Source: CAUUCX01 sp041844835
GTDB taxonomy: Bacteria > Bacillota > Clostridia > Peptostreptococcales > Anaerovoracaceae
Direction: 5' to 3'
Length of the DNA: 32,506 bases
Assembly (NCBI GenBank): GCA_041844835.1
Contig: JBGZBU010000038.1
Span: 1 to 32,506 of the forward strand
How positions within the stretch are numbered: the stretch's first letter is position 1; every line of letters starts with the position of its first letter. Below are positions 31,117 through 32,506 of this stretch, piece by piece. The notes under the pieces are model-generated. The model saw only the letters and a program-made list of their open reading frames with translations. It was not told the DNA's origin and searched no databases. Made by a program: the position numbers and the translations under genes.

Positions 31117-32271
31117 TCACAAGCGCCGCAGTTTTTTCACCGCACTGCTCAGTTTATCGATAACATATTCGATTTCCGCTTCGTGATTAAAGTGACCGAA
31201 ACTGAATCTTATTGCTCCTTCTATCCTCTCCTTGTCCAGCCCCATTGCCCTTAGCACGTGACTTTGATGATTTGAGCGCGAACTGCATGCCGACCCCGTA
31301 GAAACATATATACCGTCCTGTTCAAGCATATGCAGGAGCACCTCCGCCCTTATGCCCAAAAATGAAATATTCAGTATATATGGTGAGGATGCCGAGATAT
31401 CTCCGTTTACTGCGCTGTCCTCAATTTGATCGAGCACGGCGGTCAAAAATCTGCTTTTCAGCAAAGAAATTCTTTTGTACTCATCACAAAAAAATTTACC
31501 GCTTTGTACGACAGCCTCTGCGAACCCCACTATCCCTGCCGTATTCTCCGTGCCGGATCTCACACCCCGCTCCTGTCCGCCGCCGTTTATAGAGGCGGGC
31601 AGGTTGAATCCGTCTCTTATGAATAATCCCCCCACTCCTTTTGGCCCGTGTATTTTGTGAGCACTCACGCTCACGGCATCCGCATATTCATGAAAATTTA
31701 TTTTCTCCTTCATAAATCCCTGTACGATATCCGAATGCAGCGGGATCTTATAATCTCTGTTTTTGTTTGCGCTTTCTTTGATTTTGTTAATCTCGGGCAA
31801 AGGCAGAACAGTGCCCACTTCATTGTTAACCCCCATTATCGTGATGAGTATAACCTTGTCGTCAATCGCCTCACGCAGATCGTCAAGATCTATCTGTGCA
31901 TCGGAATTGACGGGCAGATACACTACTTCAAATCCCTCGTTTTCCAGTTTTTTGCAGCATTCAAGAACTGCGGGATGCTCAATTGATGTAGTTATTATTT
32001 TGTTTCCTCTTTTTTTACCTTTAGCCGCAAAGCCGAAAATCGCAGCATTATCGGCTTCCGTCCCTCCCGACGTAAAGTAAAGCTCGCTGCTTTTAGCTCC
32101 GATTCCGTTTGCTATGATTTTTCTTGCATTGTTCAAAGCCTTTTCCGCCGCAACTCCCATGCTGTGCAGAGATGACGGATTGCCGTAGCAATCCTCGTTA
32201 TGGACTCGCACCGCTTCCCCGACGGCAGGATATTCTTTCGTTGTAGCGCTGTTATCCAAATATACCGACAT
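31117..32271 (-). CDS. Cysteine desulfurase (NifS/IscS family)
   Basis: A 384-residue PLP enzyme that takes sulfur from cysteine as an enzyme-bound persulfide. It shows VYLDNSATTKEYPAV at 3–17, H99, PLP lysine K206 (SAHKIHGPKG) and the active loop STGSACSS with C329. The usual HVDAVQ is HSDIVQ here (H179). Its position directly before thiI indicates it is the ThiI-dedicated donor (NifZ-like) rather than the SUF/ISC cluster enzyme. AAAGGATG precedes the ATG. The structured repeat array 2 lies about 80 bases upstream. Confidence 0.95.
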   Translation of the reverse strand: MSVYLDNSATTKEYPAVGEAVRVHNEDCYGNPSSLHSMGVAAEKALNNARKIIANGIGAKSSELYFTSGGTEADNAAIFGFAAKGKKRGNKIITTSIEHPAVLECCKKLENEGFEVVYLPVNSDAQIDLDDLREAIDDKVILITIMGVNNEVGTVLPLPEINKIKESANKNRDYKIPLHSDIVQGFMKEKINFHEYADAVSVSAHKIHGPKGVGGLFIRDGFNLPASINGGGQERGVRSGTENTAGIVGFAEAVVQSGKFFCDEYKRISLLKSRFLTAVLDQIEDSAVNGDISASSPYILNISFLGIRAEVLLHMLEQDGIYVSTGSACSSRSNHQSHVLRAMGLDKERIEGAIRFSFGHFNHEAEIEYVIDKLSSAVKKLRRL

Positions 32272-32352
32272 AAAACATCCTTTCCCGTTCAGTCATTTTC
32301 CGCTCAAACAAAATAAATGCAAAATTCGTGTGTTCGCATATGCACGCTATCC

Positions 32353-32506
32353 ATGACAAGAGATTCAAGCATGATCAAATGGTTGCTTCATATCGGCAAC
32401 GCCGCAATGCTCAACACCTATCGTTGAGCATATAGATTGATGCAACCATTATATCATGACAACAGATTCAAGCATGATCAAATGGTTGCTTCATATCGGC
32501 AACGCC
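32353..32506. repeat. Structured 103-bp tandem repeat, array 2 (cut by window end)
   Basis: Related to array 1, same orientation. One partial unit starts at 32353 and a second begins by 32456 (period 103) and runs off the window at GGCAACGCC. Hairpins A (second unit) and B are unchanged. The hairpin C stem differs: ATGCTCAAC (32407–32415) with GTTGAGCAT (32423–32431) around a 7-base loop. The first unit lacks the left arm of hairpin A, so it looks like a decayed array end. Confidence 0.95.

Overview
The window looks like a chromosome segment of a low-to-medium GC member of the Clostridia (Bacillota). The reasons are an IspH–ribosomal protein S1 fusion, the conserved block rsmE … mtaB–hit–rpsU–phoH–ybeY–cdd–era–recO–glyS–ppdK-type gene, AGGAGG-type ribosome binding sites, several GTG/TTG starts, and a Clostridia-style Tad (Flp) pilus locus with DUF5702- and TadE-type proteins. 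I cannot name the genus. Every gene except maf lies on the minus strand, so the biological reading direction is from high to low coordinates.

Layout, right to left in transcription order. (1) 32.5–31.1 kb: a tandem structured repeat cut by the window edge, then a cysteine desulfurase and thiI (sulfur transfer to tRNA and thiamine). maf, the only plus-strand gene, converges on thiI and overlaps its 3' end. (2) 28.9–22.3 kb: rsmE–pyc (pyruvate carboxylase) behind a good promoter and ended by a terminator, then mtaB–hit, then rpsU with its own promoter and terminator. (3) 22.25–22.02 kb: a second array of the same structured repeat, directly upstream of phoH. (4) 22.0–13.6 kb: phoH, ybeY, cdd, era, recO, a DUF4342/UBA-like gene, glyS and a pyruvate-phosphate-dikinase (PPDK) homologue that has lost several catalytic residues. 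(5) 13.6–11.8 kb: a MATE efflux gene behind a two-terminator attenuator with an internal leader ORF. The gene is broken by an exact 100-bp tandem duplication. (6) 11.7–4.2 kb: a Tad/Flp pilus operon with its own promoter: tadZ, tadA, tadB, tadC, flp-type pilin, a TadE-like protein, a DUF5702-like protein, a TadE-like protein with two C-terminal zinc-binding-like repeats, and a DUF6382-like gene. No prepilin peptidase, CpaB or TadD is present here. (7) 4.2–0.5 kb: rarA and ispH–rpsA, with their own promoter and a terminator. (8) The left edge holds the first 52 codons of a secreted SLH-domain protein.

The most unusual items are: the 104/103-bp tandem repeat found in two separate arrays, both upstream of minus-strand operons, with three predicted hairpins of which one shows compensatory base-pair changes between arrays; the PPDK-like pseudoenzyme (catalytic His, Arg and metal-ligand Asp replaced); and the attenuator in front of the disrupted MATE gene. 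All functional statements come from motif recognition by eye. No search or folding program was run.
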